Shown piece after piece: positions 34,733 through 44,621 of a stretch of DNA of 64,000 nt. Position numbers and translations under genes: made by a program. The notes under the pieces are model-generated. The model was not told where the DNA came from. It saw only the letters and a list, made by a program, of their open reading frames with translations, and did not search any database. How positions within the stretch are numbered: the first letter of the stretch is position 1; each line of letters opens with the position of its first letter. The DNA comes from Blattamonas nauphoetae (Eukaryota; Preaxostyla; Oxymonadida): contig JARBJD010000019.1 of assembly GCA_033064195.1 (NCBI GenBank), forward strand, positions 248,001 to 312,000, in the 5' to 3' direction.

Positions 34733-34803
34733 AAAATCATAAATTAGAAATGAGGTGAGGTTTTTTAAGGGTGAGTCAGGTGAGGACCCGATCCAAACCC
34801 TGC
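34733..34803. mobile_element. Lone right end of a hAT element (same family as 10361 and 22763)
   Basis: Reading outward, ggtgaggttttttaagggtg is followed by gtgaggacccgatccaaaccctg, which matches position by position the right end of the 22763 element (ggtgagatcaaaaaaacgtg ... aaaccctg). The expected 8-bp duplication would be CACATGAA (34804-34811), but I do not find it upstream next to a CAGGG start, so the left end is lost or buried. It borders the MULE remnant directly. Confidence 0.55.
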
Positions 34804-34811
34804 ACATGAAG

Positions 34812-35560
34812 GTTTCAAGCATGACACAATCACTTTGCCGACATGTTGTTGAAACAACAGGGAGGAGCGTGTGAAAGAAGGTGGACTGAGAGCATTGTTT
34901 GTCTCACGATCGCGAATTGATTGATATCGAAGAGTTGTAAATTGATAGAGAAGACGAAAGATGAAATCATGCCTGAATCGAGATCATCCATGAAAAGTCT
35001 TTAGAGCGGAATGAGCTCCCTCACAGAGTCCAGTTGTGGTACAATTGAAACGCGGAAAGCGTTTTGTTGCGCATTCGCAGACAGAATGTTGAATACTCCA
35101 CCAATTCTGCCCCAAATACTCAGACATTTCACTATCTTCATCCAATTCCGATATTAGTTCTGAGAAGAGAGTCGTCGCTTCCTCTTCGGTTGAGACGTGA
35201 AATACTGCTTCCATCCTCTTCTGAATTCCAGTTGCATCCTCATGTGAAAACAGCGAATGAGATTTTGTGTACACGCTCTCCGAAGCGTGCCACGTACACA
35301 ATAGGCGTTGTGTGGTCAGAAATACTTGGAGAAGGGCTGCTCGAATATTCGCGTCCTTGTCGGTCATTGTAACCAACGGATCGACCGGGAGTATCTTTTG
35401 AAGAAGGTGATAATCGTTTGCGTTTGTTCGGTAAGTTGTGTCCAATACCAAAAATTGAGCATTTGTTCCTGGCAAATCCAGTTGTTTGCTCGAGCCTGTT
35501 CGTGAATGATTTCCAACTCACTTTTCTGATTTGTTTCGTTCCTTCTCATCTTACTCGCAT
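34812..35560 (-). pseudogene. MULE transposase (Mutator-like) remnant
   Basis: The main frame (35475-34984) carries FLVLDTTYRTNANDYHLLQ, then DPLVTMTDKDANIRAALLQ, CTWHASESVYTKSH and CEGAHSALKTF. In MULE transposases the same order is seen: a DxTYxTN motif with the first Asp, a TDxxxAxxxAI motif with the second Asp, and a CxWHxxxN motif; the third acidic residue is likely in the Glu-rich stretch after it. The distance between the first two motifs is about 20 residues instead of about 60, so an internal deletion is likely. After 34984 the frame shifts and continues to about 34812 with MISSFVFSINLQLFDINQF. The N-terminal zinc-binding region is not readable. It may relate to the long-terminal-repeat-free TIR element at 36218, but it lies outside it. 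Confidence 0.65.
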
Positions 35561-35802
35561 AGTTGGAGAAATCTTTGGCACGAATGATGAGCAGGTCTGG
35601 GCGATCCTAATGCCTCAGCCTTTTGTGAGGCATTTGTCTCCAATATTTGCTATTGTCGTTTTCATTGCATTTGATTTCTTGTTTGAATGTCTGCACTGTT
35701 AAATCCTTGTTCCTCCATGGTCCACGGTCCAAACGGTTCCAACTGTATTATGGGTTTGGATCAAACTTTGATGCCATAGAGCCCGATGCTACGATGCCAG
35801 AT

Positions 35803-35957
35803 AGTCTTCCCCCATTTCTCCACAACCAGCCACCCGTTTTTAATCAAACAAAATGCATTAAAGTCGGATAGATCTCGACAAAAGATGTTCACGAAAGAAT
35901 CCGTTTTTTCCAGAAAAAGAGCCGGATTGGTGACATGGGACGAATTGGTGACATACC
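35803..35957. repeat. Partial copy of the Tc1/mariner-like MITE
   Basis: Two blocks shared with the element at 41666-42259: atttctccacaaccagcc followed by gtcggatagatctcgac, and the right terminus gccggattggtgacatgg ending before a TA at 35958. The interior between these blocks is missing here, and so is the left end. It is a deletion derivative. Confidence 0.65.
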
Positions 35958-36220
35958 TATTACACATTTCACATTTTCTTTCAGAGGAAATAGTGAAGAA
36001 GATGGCTATTTTCAATTAATGAATGAAGTGATCAGAATGATTTGGGGAAACAAATGAAGCCTTCACAAATGGAAGATCCATCACAAGAAGACAACAAATT
36101 CTGAGGAACGGAGGTCTCTTCAACTTCTGACCCTGAAGGCGGGCGAATTGGCAAATAGAGTTAATCGAGCACGATAATCACATATTCTCAAGGTTAGAGC
36201 AAGGCCGCTTCAGGGGTACC

Positions 36221-36380
36221 TCAATTTTCAGGGGAAAAACTCGAGCTCAGGGGAAAAACTCGATCACAGGGGAAGATCTCAATCACAGGGGAGAATCTCA
36301 ATCACAGGGGAAAATCTCAATCACAGGGGAAAATCTCGGGCCACAGGGGAAGAATCTCAAGGACAAGGGGATTGAAGGTG
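36221..36380. repeat. Subterminal 19-20-bp tandem repeats, left arm
   Basis: About eight imperfect units share the start caggggaaaa or caggggaaga, with variable ends (actcgagct, tctcaatca, tctcgggcca, tctcaagga). The mirror set is at 39728-39887. Subterminal repeats of this kind in DNA transposons are usually transposase-binding sites; that role is inferred here. Confidence 0.8.
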
Positions 36381-36397
36381 GATCAATTTTTGAACAT

Positions 36398-36474
36398 GTG
36401 TGGATTAGGGAGTTAGAACGCGGGACTTTCAACCCTCGGTCCCGGGATCGAGGTTGGTCATCGGCACTTTTTCT
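36398..36474 (+). other. tRNA-Glu-like segment within the left inverted arm
   Basis: The text TGGATTAGGGAGTTAGAAC resembles a tRNA D-arm/A-box, the centre GCGGGACTTTCAACCC holds a TTC triplet in a CTTTCAA loop as in tRNA-Glu(TTC), and TCCCGGGATCGAGG resembles the T-arm/B-box. A run of Ts follows within 10 bases, as in RNA polymerase III terminators. The acceptor stem does not pair and the anticodon stem has mismatches, so it is not a working tRNA gene. The mirror copy is at 39634-39710. Confidence 0.35.
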
Positions 36475-37489
36475 CGTTTTTGAAACATTTTTGTCAACGA
36501 TCACAGATTCTCTCTCTTTTCAATCCGATTTTTTGTTTAAACTTTTCAGAAAGGCTCTGCGATGAACAGAATGTTGCTGATGAGCGGGCAATCACGATCC
36601 TGCTTTTTTTCTCAAATTCAGACATTATTCTCCAAAATAACTTAACATACAACATAATAATGACATGTTTGATGCTTCTTCTTCATCTTTTCTCATTGTC
36701 CATTCACCCATTCTCAAAACTTTCGCATTCGTTTTCCCACTCTCGATCTGTTATGAACCAACGAAAGAACTTTCTCATCTCTCTCATATTCTCGATCACA
36801 CACATCCCGATCTCTTTTCGCCGAAATGTATATATCTGTTGGGTGGTTCTCGTCCTGTATGAACTCTTTTTTCATGTCTCTACCCTGTTGTTCTCTTCCG
36901 TCCAAATCTCAAGTATTTGATCCACTTCCACCCTTCATCATCGAATCTTCTTTTGCTTTATGTGTGTCGTGCCAGAGCAGGACGAATGCATTGACGCTTT
37001 CAGGCTGATCGGTTGCATGCAGAGATCTCTTCAAGATTGGAGAAGTTCATTTTGAAATGCTGACCTACCCATCATCATGTATGTTTGACAGTTTATACTT
37101 CATTATTTGAAGCTGATTTGCATGTCGAATGCAGCTAAGTCACAGACACAATCCGACTTTAATAACATGTGAAATGAACACTGAAAAAGCCAGTACCAAC
37201 CTTCGACAACAATCCTGAAAAGTGAATTGTATGCTTCTCGTTGCGAATGTCTGCCAGATCAAGAACCGGCCAGTCGTCGCAGATCTCCTCAGAGTGATGT
37301 TCAATGCTTTAATTCACACCTTCTGTGAAAGAATCTGAAAGACCACCGCCAAAATTCTCTGAGTTGCTCCCGGAAAAGGCAACCACAAAGGTTGAGGAGG
37401 AAATTCCAGCAGAAGGTGGTGATTTGAGAGAGGGAGCGACTGTGGAGTGAATGCGGTGAGGAGGGCGAGCTGCAGAAGGAATATCAACA

Positions 37490-39310
37490 CCAGTCCAAAC
37501 CTTCAACACTCTGAGATCGATGACAGCACTGGAGAATGTGGAGCTGCCGACTGACGCACTACCCGTTGATGCTGTCCTGCGGCGAGCAGCAGCGAGTGTA
37601 TATACACTGTTTGACTTTCCCACCCTCTCTCTCTTTCACACCTTCCGGTTTCTTTTCCTTTTCATTCACCTCTTCCCCTTCTCTTCACTCCTCTCAGCAC
37701 CATCGCACGAGCATTGGCCAACAGCCCCGGTCTGCTTCTGCTGGACGAGCCGACAAGCGACCTGGTTGCGTATACATCGTGGTATGTGTTTGTGCGGGAC
37801 GTGATGGTGGCATCCGAGAAGAGGATGAAAGAGGAGGACATAAGGAATACGCTTCTGATGAAAAAGGCGCTGGCCGGTTTGCACAGTGTGAAGACATGGA
37901 AGAAGAAGGACGGACAAGCGGGAGGGATGTTGGGGGAGGAGGGCAAGGGGAGGGAGGGGAGTGTATGCACAGTGATTGGATGATTCCAGTGTGCTCTTCT
38001 GTGCACGAACCGTGGGACAACGATCATGTTGCGTTCTGCAGTAGGGAGGACGAGGAAGGGATGGCGTGTGTGTTTGAGATTATGGTGGAAGAGCAGGGCG
38101 ACACAAAGACTCTCTTTCGCCAATTTTCACTCAACGCGAATCCATTCTCGAACCAGCGGATGGGAACGATTCGGATTGATATACAGGAGAGAGTGGGAGA
38201 GATGCTCAGATGAAGTGAAGTGGAGCGGAAAAGAGAGGATACAGTCCAGATTTTGGTGGAAGCACGAACACAGACACTTTATTCTCCTCCTCATTCGTCT
38301 TCCACATCGAACGTCCAATCAGTCCTCAGCCTCCAACAGACGCCATCCACATCATCAAAGCCACAGTTCATCTCGCAAACTTGCATCTCGGCTGTCCTGC
38401 TCAACTCTTCGCCTCTCACCGACTTGGCTAGCATTGTTGCCGAAGTCGATGCCAACGAAGTGTTCATGCTTCACAAGACGAACATGCTGGAAGAGATCGG
38501 AGCAGAGAACGAGCTGATGGAGAGGTCGTGTGCCGGAATGATGGACTGGATTGGGATGGGCGGGCTGCCAGATGTGGACGAGGAAGAAGAAGAGAGGCGG
38601 AAGGAGACAGAGGCGAAGGAAGAGGAGGAGCGGCTGAGAGAGGAGAGGAAGGAGCAAGAATTGAACAAAGTGGCAGAGGAGACAAACGAACAGGAGAAAA
38701 GAGCGAAAGAGGCACAACCCCCAACTTCGGACGAACACCCATCTCACATCCCACTCCACTACCGTCTGTGTCGCCGCCCGTCCTCCATCATTCCTCTCTC
38801 CCCTCCACACGGCCCTTCTCCACCTTACCCCTCCACATCCTCCCTCGTCCAATACAGCTCGTACTTGTCTCCCTCCCGCCCCATCTCAACCAACTCCCTC
38901 GCTCCATCAGCGCTGGGGTAATGAGGAGTTACTGATGATCCGAAGCGATGTGCAGGCCACACACAACGAGGATAACAGAGACGAGCTGGATCAATACAGC
39001 TACAGTCTGCTCGGAGACTATGAGTGATGCGTGGGAGGGTGTGTGGGGAACAAGGAGAAGCGGAAAGAGCTGGACGAGCTTTGGGGAGTGATCCGACAAG
39101 CGAAGAAGATCACGATTCGTCTCTGATCGCATTGGTCACTCTTCCCGACCAAACACTCAACATTCACATCAATACATGAAAAGACAAAGAGGAATCTGAA
39201 AGCGATGGAAGAAGGAGATGCACAGAGCAGTGTCGCAACAGGCCAGTCGGAAGTGGCTGTGTCAGTGGAGCAGGCGAAGAAGGCACGTGAGGAGCTGGAG
39301 AAGTAGATTG
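37490..39310 (+). pseudogene. Captured ABC transporter gene (MacB/LolD-type ATPase) pieces
   Basis: Around 37493 a frame reads VQTFNTLRSMTALENVELP, the Q-loop region of MacB/LolD-type ATPases. At 37573 another frame reads LSCGEQQRV, the signature motif; a 101-nt intron (about 37599-37699, GTATAT...CTCAG) leads into TIARALANSPGLLLLDEPTS, the Walker B. About 35 residues normally found between Q-loop and signature are missing and the frame changes there, so the gene copy is damaged. The Walker A exon is not present. Downstream frames (38026-38213 and 38220-38921) are coding-like: one has EEEEERRKETEAKEEEERL coiled-coil text followed by a Pro/Ser-rich end, and 38930-39030 reads IRSDVQATHNEDNRDELDQ. 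They may be further exons of the same host gene, interrupted by stops. Confidence 0.55.
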
Positions 39311-41665
39311 AGTCGACAATGTCTCTTCCATGTGCGATGATCTGAAAGATGATTGATCGAGAGTGGGAAAACGAATGCGAAAGTTTTGAGAATGGGTGAA
39401 TGGACAATGAGAAAAGATGAAGAAGAAGCATCAAACATGTCATTATTATGTTGTATGTTAAGTTATTTTGGAGAATAATGTCTGAATTTGAGAAAAAAAA
39501 GCAGGATCGTGATTACCCGCTCATCAGCAACATTCTGTTCATCGCAGAGCCTTTCTGAAAAGTTTAAACAAAAAATCGGATTGAAAAGAGAGAGAATCTG
39601 TGATCGTTGACAAAAATGTTTCAAAAACGAGAAAAAGTGCCGATGACCAACCTCGATCCCGGGACCGAGGGTTGAAAGTCCCGCGTTCTAACTCCCTAAT
39701 CCACACATGTTCAAAAATTGATCCACCTTCAATCCCCTTGTCCTTGAGATTCTTCCCCTGTGGCCCGAGATTTTCCCCTGTGATTGAGATTTTCCCCTGT
39801 GATTGAGATTCTCCCCTGTGATTGAGATCTTCCCCTGTGATCGAGTTTTTCCCCTGAGCTCGAGTTTTTCCCCTGAAAATTGAGACACCCCCGCTTCAGG
39901 ACAAGAGGAAATCTGGATCTCACAAAACAAAAGGCATTCCTCAATGAGCTTCAAGAAGATGCGAAAAAAACGGAACGAAGCATTCAGACCAGACATCCAC
40001 TCTCATCAGATCACGACCTCAGTCGCAAACGTTCCAAGGGACAAAATCTCCTCGCCGCTCACAGTGTGAACGGTGAAGCCGGAAGAACGGGCGGAAGATC
40101 GAACCACCGCCGTCAATTATATTCTAGAGAAGGGAAATGGAATTGGGGGAAAGACTGGGAGACATTGGAGGGCATGGGAAGAGTTCGGAATGGCGGAGAC
40201 TATGAGAGAGGGGGTCAGAGTGGAAATGCTCAAGCGGGAACCTCCAGCAACTATTGGGAGTCCCTTCGAAGCAGGAATCAGCCGAGGGATCGTCCAGGGT
40301 CAAGATCACGTTCTGATCCACTCAGACAACCAGGTACCAGTGGCAAACATAAACCGATGCTCCTCTGCCCTGACTCTGGTGGATCTGTTCAAACACTTGT
40401 TCGAAATCGCGGTCTCAATGTCCATTCGTCTCTGGGCGGAGTTGATCCCAGGCGAGCTGACCTTTTTTGCGGACAGAATATCAAGGATCAGGGATGCGTC
40501 AGATTTCAGTCTGAAACAACCAATTTTCGCAACTATGGTCGACCAGTTCCAAGTCACTCCAACAATCGACGCATTCGCAACGATGACCAACAGGAAAATC
40601 GAAAGGTATTGGAGTCTGCTTATTGAACGGGAATCAGCGTGAACGAATGCTCTGAACCAGATCCGTGTGGCAAACTTCCTTTCGAGATGGATTGAAAAGA
40701 CTCAGTCTACTGGCACAACAGGCGAAGAAAGGAGTGCTTTGTGGTTTTTGTCACAATTGGAATGTATTGGACAAGTTGGCGAAGCGTTGGCCGTAAAGGC
40801 AACAATGAGAGGGATCCGGAAAATTAAGTCTCAGAAGACGCGGTATTCGGATGTATTCGATGCGAGTATGACGGAGGATCTGCGATCGAAGAAATGGACC
40901 ACTCGGTCATCGATGGATGAAGAAGGAGCCATCCAATGTTTCATCGTCTCAATGATCCTTCCTTACGCTGTGAGATTTATTGAAATTGCACTAGCAAACA
41001 GGGAATCCACGAGATTCCTCCCGGAGAAAGGGGGGGATCGTTCTTTGGATGCACATCAAGACTGAGGAATCTGCAAGAGATCACAAACTCGAAGAGGACG
41101 AGATGCCCGAGGGGCAGAGAGGATGTGACTTGTAGGAAATACTGGATAAGATTAAAGGAGAAGATTGGACTGGTCAGATCGTGACCGGTGAACGAAGGAG
41201 GTCTCCAGGGGAAATCTCAGCTGTTGCAGGAACTTTCCTCCCCGAAGCAGGCGTCAATACGGATCGGTACAAGCCGAACTCACTCAAACATGCCGGACTC
41301 TCAATTCGCGAGAAGAGGGGGTGGACGAAAGATCAATTAGTCAAGGGTGCCAGACTTGGGGACAGAGTTTTGATTCCAGACAATCCAATCTCACAACAGC
41401 CTCAAAGATGGAGACACATTTTGACTGTTAATCTTCTTTTTTACTGACTTTTCTCCTTGATCTCCCCCATTTTTCATCGAGTCACTTCTCTGATAGTGGT
41501 CAAAAAAGAGTGGTGAAACTGTTTGAAAAAGGGTAAAAATCACAATTATATCGTTGTTAAGAATAAATGGGCTGATGAAAGCAACCATTTGCTAAATTTA
41601 TTATCTCACAAGTCTGGACTCACTTTATCTTCATCTCTTCTTTCAGAGCCATTATCGAGATAATA

Positions 41666-42259
41666 GTGGTGTCACCAAACCGTCCGGAGTCACCAATCCG
41701 GCCTTTTTTCTGTGAGGGACTATTTTGGTCAAACTAAGAACAAAATAAAATTTTAGCATTATACTCCCACCCGATCCCGAGAAAACCTCAAAATACGTTT
41801 TACGTTACGAATGCACACCTTTTTTTCAACTTTTTGCGGTCATTTCTCCACAACCAGCCATCCGTTTTAAATCAAATAAAAGGCATAATAGTCGGATAGA
41901 TCTCGACAAAAGATGAACAAAAAATAAAAGGATTTTTTTCCTAAGAATATTTTGCCGAGAAAAATATGGGTTTTTTCCGATCTTCCCAAATACGCAGAAT
42001 TTTTTCTCCAAATTTTTGCAAAAATGTTCGTTTCACCAAAAAAACGTTTGTGTGAAAAATTTCATTGAAATCGATTCACTGGTTGTTGAGATATTGTCAA
42101 AACGATGTTTTTCATCGGGCAAAAGGGGGTATTTTGAGGATTTCTCGGGATCGCGTGGGAGTATAATTCTTAAATTTCAGATTTTTCTTAGTTTGACCGA
42201 TATTGATTTTTCCAGAAAAAAGGCCGGATTGGTGACATGGGACATATTGGTGACACAAC
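41666..42259. mobile_element. Tc1/mariner-like MITE (594 bp)
   Basis: Inverted ends: left GTGGTGTCACCAA then GTCACCAATCCGGCC and a T-run; right reads the same on the other strand (GTTGTGTCACCAAT ... GTCACCAATCCGGCC). Each end contains two GTCACCAA(T) boxes spaced by about 19 bp. TA flanks both sides (41664-41665, 42260-42261). There is no coding capacity. Related but incomplete copies lie at 35803 and 24226, so the family is repeated in this genome. Confidence 0.75.
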
Positions 42260-42448
42260 TATAAGTTCCGATATGTCGCCACTTTTTCACAATGTCTGGT
42301 CGTCTTCACAGTCCTCCGTCAAAATAACGATAAATTGGTGGAGAAGAATTCCGTCCCACTCTGCCTCTGCGGCTAGCACGAGTCAAAACATAATTATCTT
42401 CGTCTCCTGGTTTGTCATATTCGTTTTAACGTTGAATCTTGATAGACA

Positions 42449-42690
42449 TGGATCGTGAAGACAATTATATCAAGCAAGGTTCCTTCGCCCCTGTTGCAGA
42501 GAGTGGCTGGTCAGACTCTAAACTTCTGGGGAACGGGAGAAATTAGCATTTGTGCGATCTGTTTTCCGAGTGAATATCTCTTCTTCGCAAAGTTTGCGAG
42601 ATCGATGGAGTACGCTTCAGAGAGAAAAGAGTCGGTTTAGTTTTTGTCATTTTTCACATTTTCATCATTTCTAAATTCTAGGACAAGCAT
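42449..42690 (+). pseudogene. Protein kinase N-lobe fragment
   Basis: From an ATG at 42449 a frame reads MDREDNYIKQGSFAPVAESG, then WSDSKLLGNGRN and, past a stop, RKVCEIDGVRFREKRV. The order GNGR..., a stop-damaged strand and then KVCEIDG...EK looks like a kinase glycine loop, the VAxK lysine strand and the following linker of NEK-type kinases. A GT...AG pair (about 42639-42682) may be an intron ending at GACAAGCATCTC. Nothing of the catalytic loop follows, so it is a truncated copy. Identification is tentative. Confidence 0.3.
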
Positions 42691-42935
42691 CTCGGAGCCA
42701 CCAGTCACCTCACACAGCTCACTTGCCACAAAGTCGGGTAATACGCCAAAGCCATCCAAACTGACCTAAACGTGCTGCATTTCTGAAATGGAGGTGAAAA
42801 GGCATCCTGATAAATCGACAGTAACCATTCATCCCCAGCATTTCGAGACTCATTTTTATTCACCACTTACTACTCGTTGTTTTGCCATCTCAACAATATA
42901 GTTTTTGGAATTTTTCGACTTTTTTCACTGTAGAT

Positions 42936-44613
42936 TAGGCATGGCTGACCGGCACTGACCTGTCAGTTTTCACCGAAAAGTACTGACGGTCACTGACCGG
43001 AGAAATTTCGGAACCCAGAATCTGGAGTTACCATTTCTCCGAAGTGAATTCGAGCTAAACCGAAATAATTGGTGTTCCACCTGATCTGCGACAGAAAAAA
43101 GGAACTAGGTCCTGACATTCAACAATTCATGATAATTTCATCACAATCAATGGGTTCGATCAGACTTTTTTTTCACCAACTTGTGTTCTCATGAAAAATA
43201 CTTGAAGAAACCAGATTTTCAATTCACTTAATGTCAAATCATGAAGTGGGATATTCAGAAAGCATTATAAAACTGTGAATCGCGGACCTGAAGTTGTGAT
43301 CTCCTCTCCACACATCACACCTCTCTATTTTCAAAATCAATCAACTCATCCTCTCGCTTTCTCGTCTCTCAGCAAATCTTCGATAATCCATCGTTCTGTT
43401 TCGATCCTCAAACTACTCATCACAAAACCACGCTGGACGACTGATTGGAACAGAAATGACGGAACAGCTGTGGACAGCCAGTGTGGAGCGACAGCGAGGA
43501 TGATCTGAGAGAGGCGAGAGCGAGGAAATTGGAAGATGCCTGGCTGACATTCTGAGGTGTAGAAGAGAGAGCGATGTGATTGTTGGTGATCCTCCACTCA
43601 GAACGAAGAGCGATGCTATTCGGGACGTGGTTGAGCAAGTCAGTGTCGTTCCTGTTTCAATCTTCACATTTCCAGATGTCACATCGAAGAACGGAGAGGA
43701 AGGAGACACCAACTTCATGGTGTTTGATCCACTCATTTCCAACTCTCTTCCTTAAACTGATCCAGAAGAGACAGGAATATTAGCTTCTACATTCCGACGG
43801 TGCGTCAGACACCAGAATCTTTCTAAATGCCACATAAATGGCTCGTTGTGTCTGCAATGGTGTGATTGTCCCTGATTCCGCTCGCTCTGACCAAAGTGAG
43901 GAAAAACTACGAGACAGTGCGAAATTGGAGTGTGGTTGAAGTGACTTTCAGGAAATCGTTCGTCAATGCCGATGTGGACACATTCATCGCAACAGAATGC
44001 GAAAAGAAGGGGGAGGTGTCGTCTTTCATCGTAGAAACGTTATGCGTTGTTGATGGAGGAATAAAACATCACGTATAATCAATGAGAGGGAAGGGACATG
44101 TTTCTGCCTTGTGTTGAGCAGAAGTACATGGATTGAAGTGACTCGATTCGGTGTGGAGGGGAGTACTGGGAAAACAGAGATGATGGAATCGAAAATGGTG
44201 AAAAAATGACTAGTGATATAATTGAGACGGCACAATTACAGGTCATTCAATGCGACCGTTCTTCTTTCGATTGATTCACGAGTGAACCACTCGAGGTCTA
44301 TTCAGAAGAAAATTGAGAACAAGACAGAATTAACTGAAAAAGAATCATACCAAGCACAAGAGGAACGCAGAGAAGAACAAAACGATCAGATGATGATCGC
44401 AACATGCAGCAATATGAAGAAAGAGAGAAGTATCGCATAGACAATTGAACAGAGGCAATCACACGATTTCAAAACACAGAATATGACATAACTATCTGGA
44501 ATCTTGCTTGTTTCTTATGAATAGATATGGATTTTCTGATCTGGTGAGATCCGACCCTTTGAATTATTCTCGGGTGACACTGACCGGCACTTTTGGCCGG
44601 TCAGCCATGCCTA
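42936..44613. mobile_element. hAT-like element, copy 2 (inverted), with different cargo
   Basis: Ends TAGGCATGGCTGACCGGC in inverted orientation, with an exact 8-bp duplication CTGTAGAT (42928-42935 and 44614-44621). About 130 bp at each end match copy 1 (1958-3687) turned around, including gtactgacggtcactgaccg at one end and gaccggccaaaagtgccggt at the other. The interior is different: frames near 43346-43600 (minus strand) and 43870-44078 (plus strand, VRKNYETVRNWSVVEVTFRK) are unlike anything in copy 1, and I do not recognise them. Non-autonomous. Confidence 0.75.
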
Positions 44614-44621
44614 CTGTAGAT

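Larger units (their letters stand above)
36218..39889. mobile_element. MULE-like element with ~530-bp inverted ends carrying host gene pieces
   Basis: The left arm (36218-36751) and right arm (39357-39889) are inverted copies with almost no differences. The termini read GGGT...ACCC and are flanked by an exact CCGCTTCAG on both sides (9 bp), the target size and arm length typical of Mutator-like elements. Each arm begins with about eight tandem units of roughly 19-20 bp (caggggaaaatctcaatca type) and then contains a tRNA-Glu-like segment. The unique interior (36752-39356) contains no transposase. It holds plus-strand pieces of an ABC transporter gene (see next entry) and other coding-like stretches, so it resembles a Pack-MULE. 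It sits inside the DIRS-like fossil. High identity between the arms implies a recent insertion. Confidence 0.75.
36020..41450 (+). mobile_element. DIRS/Ngaro-like tyrosine-recombinase retroelement fossil, split by a later insertion
   Basis: Right of 39890 two parts are recognisable on the plus strand. An RNase H-like part (about 40080-40640) has the phrases HSDNQ, a LIPGELTFFADRIS block and a TIDAFATMTNRK end, the familiar order in DIRS-type elements. A tyrosine-recombinase-like part lies at about 40660-41440. A short flank left of 36218 probably belongs to the same copy, because the same 9-bp target stands on both sides of the inserted element. The fossil is broken at several points (roughly four to six) in addition to the insertion. 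The reverse transcriptase is not readable in this window. It is old, and older than the inserted element. Its outer limits are estimates. Confidence 0.55.

Noticed and set aside
36480-36920. A 146-codon plus-strand frame across the inner edge of the left arm
   Set aside because: Half of it lies in the non-coding arm and the rest has low complexity; the matching frame in the right arm ends elsewhere.
37309-37623. A 104-codon minus-strand frame inside the MULE-like element
   Set aside because: It is antisense to the ABC Q-loop exon, and its Ser/Thr-rich text has no motif.
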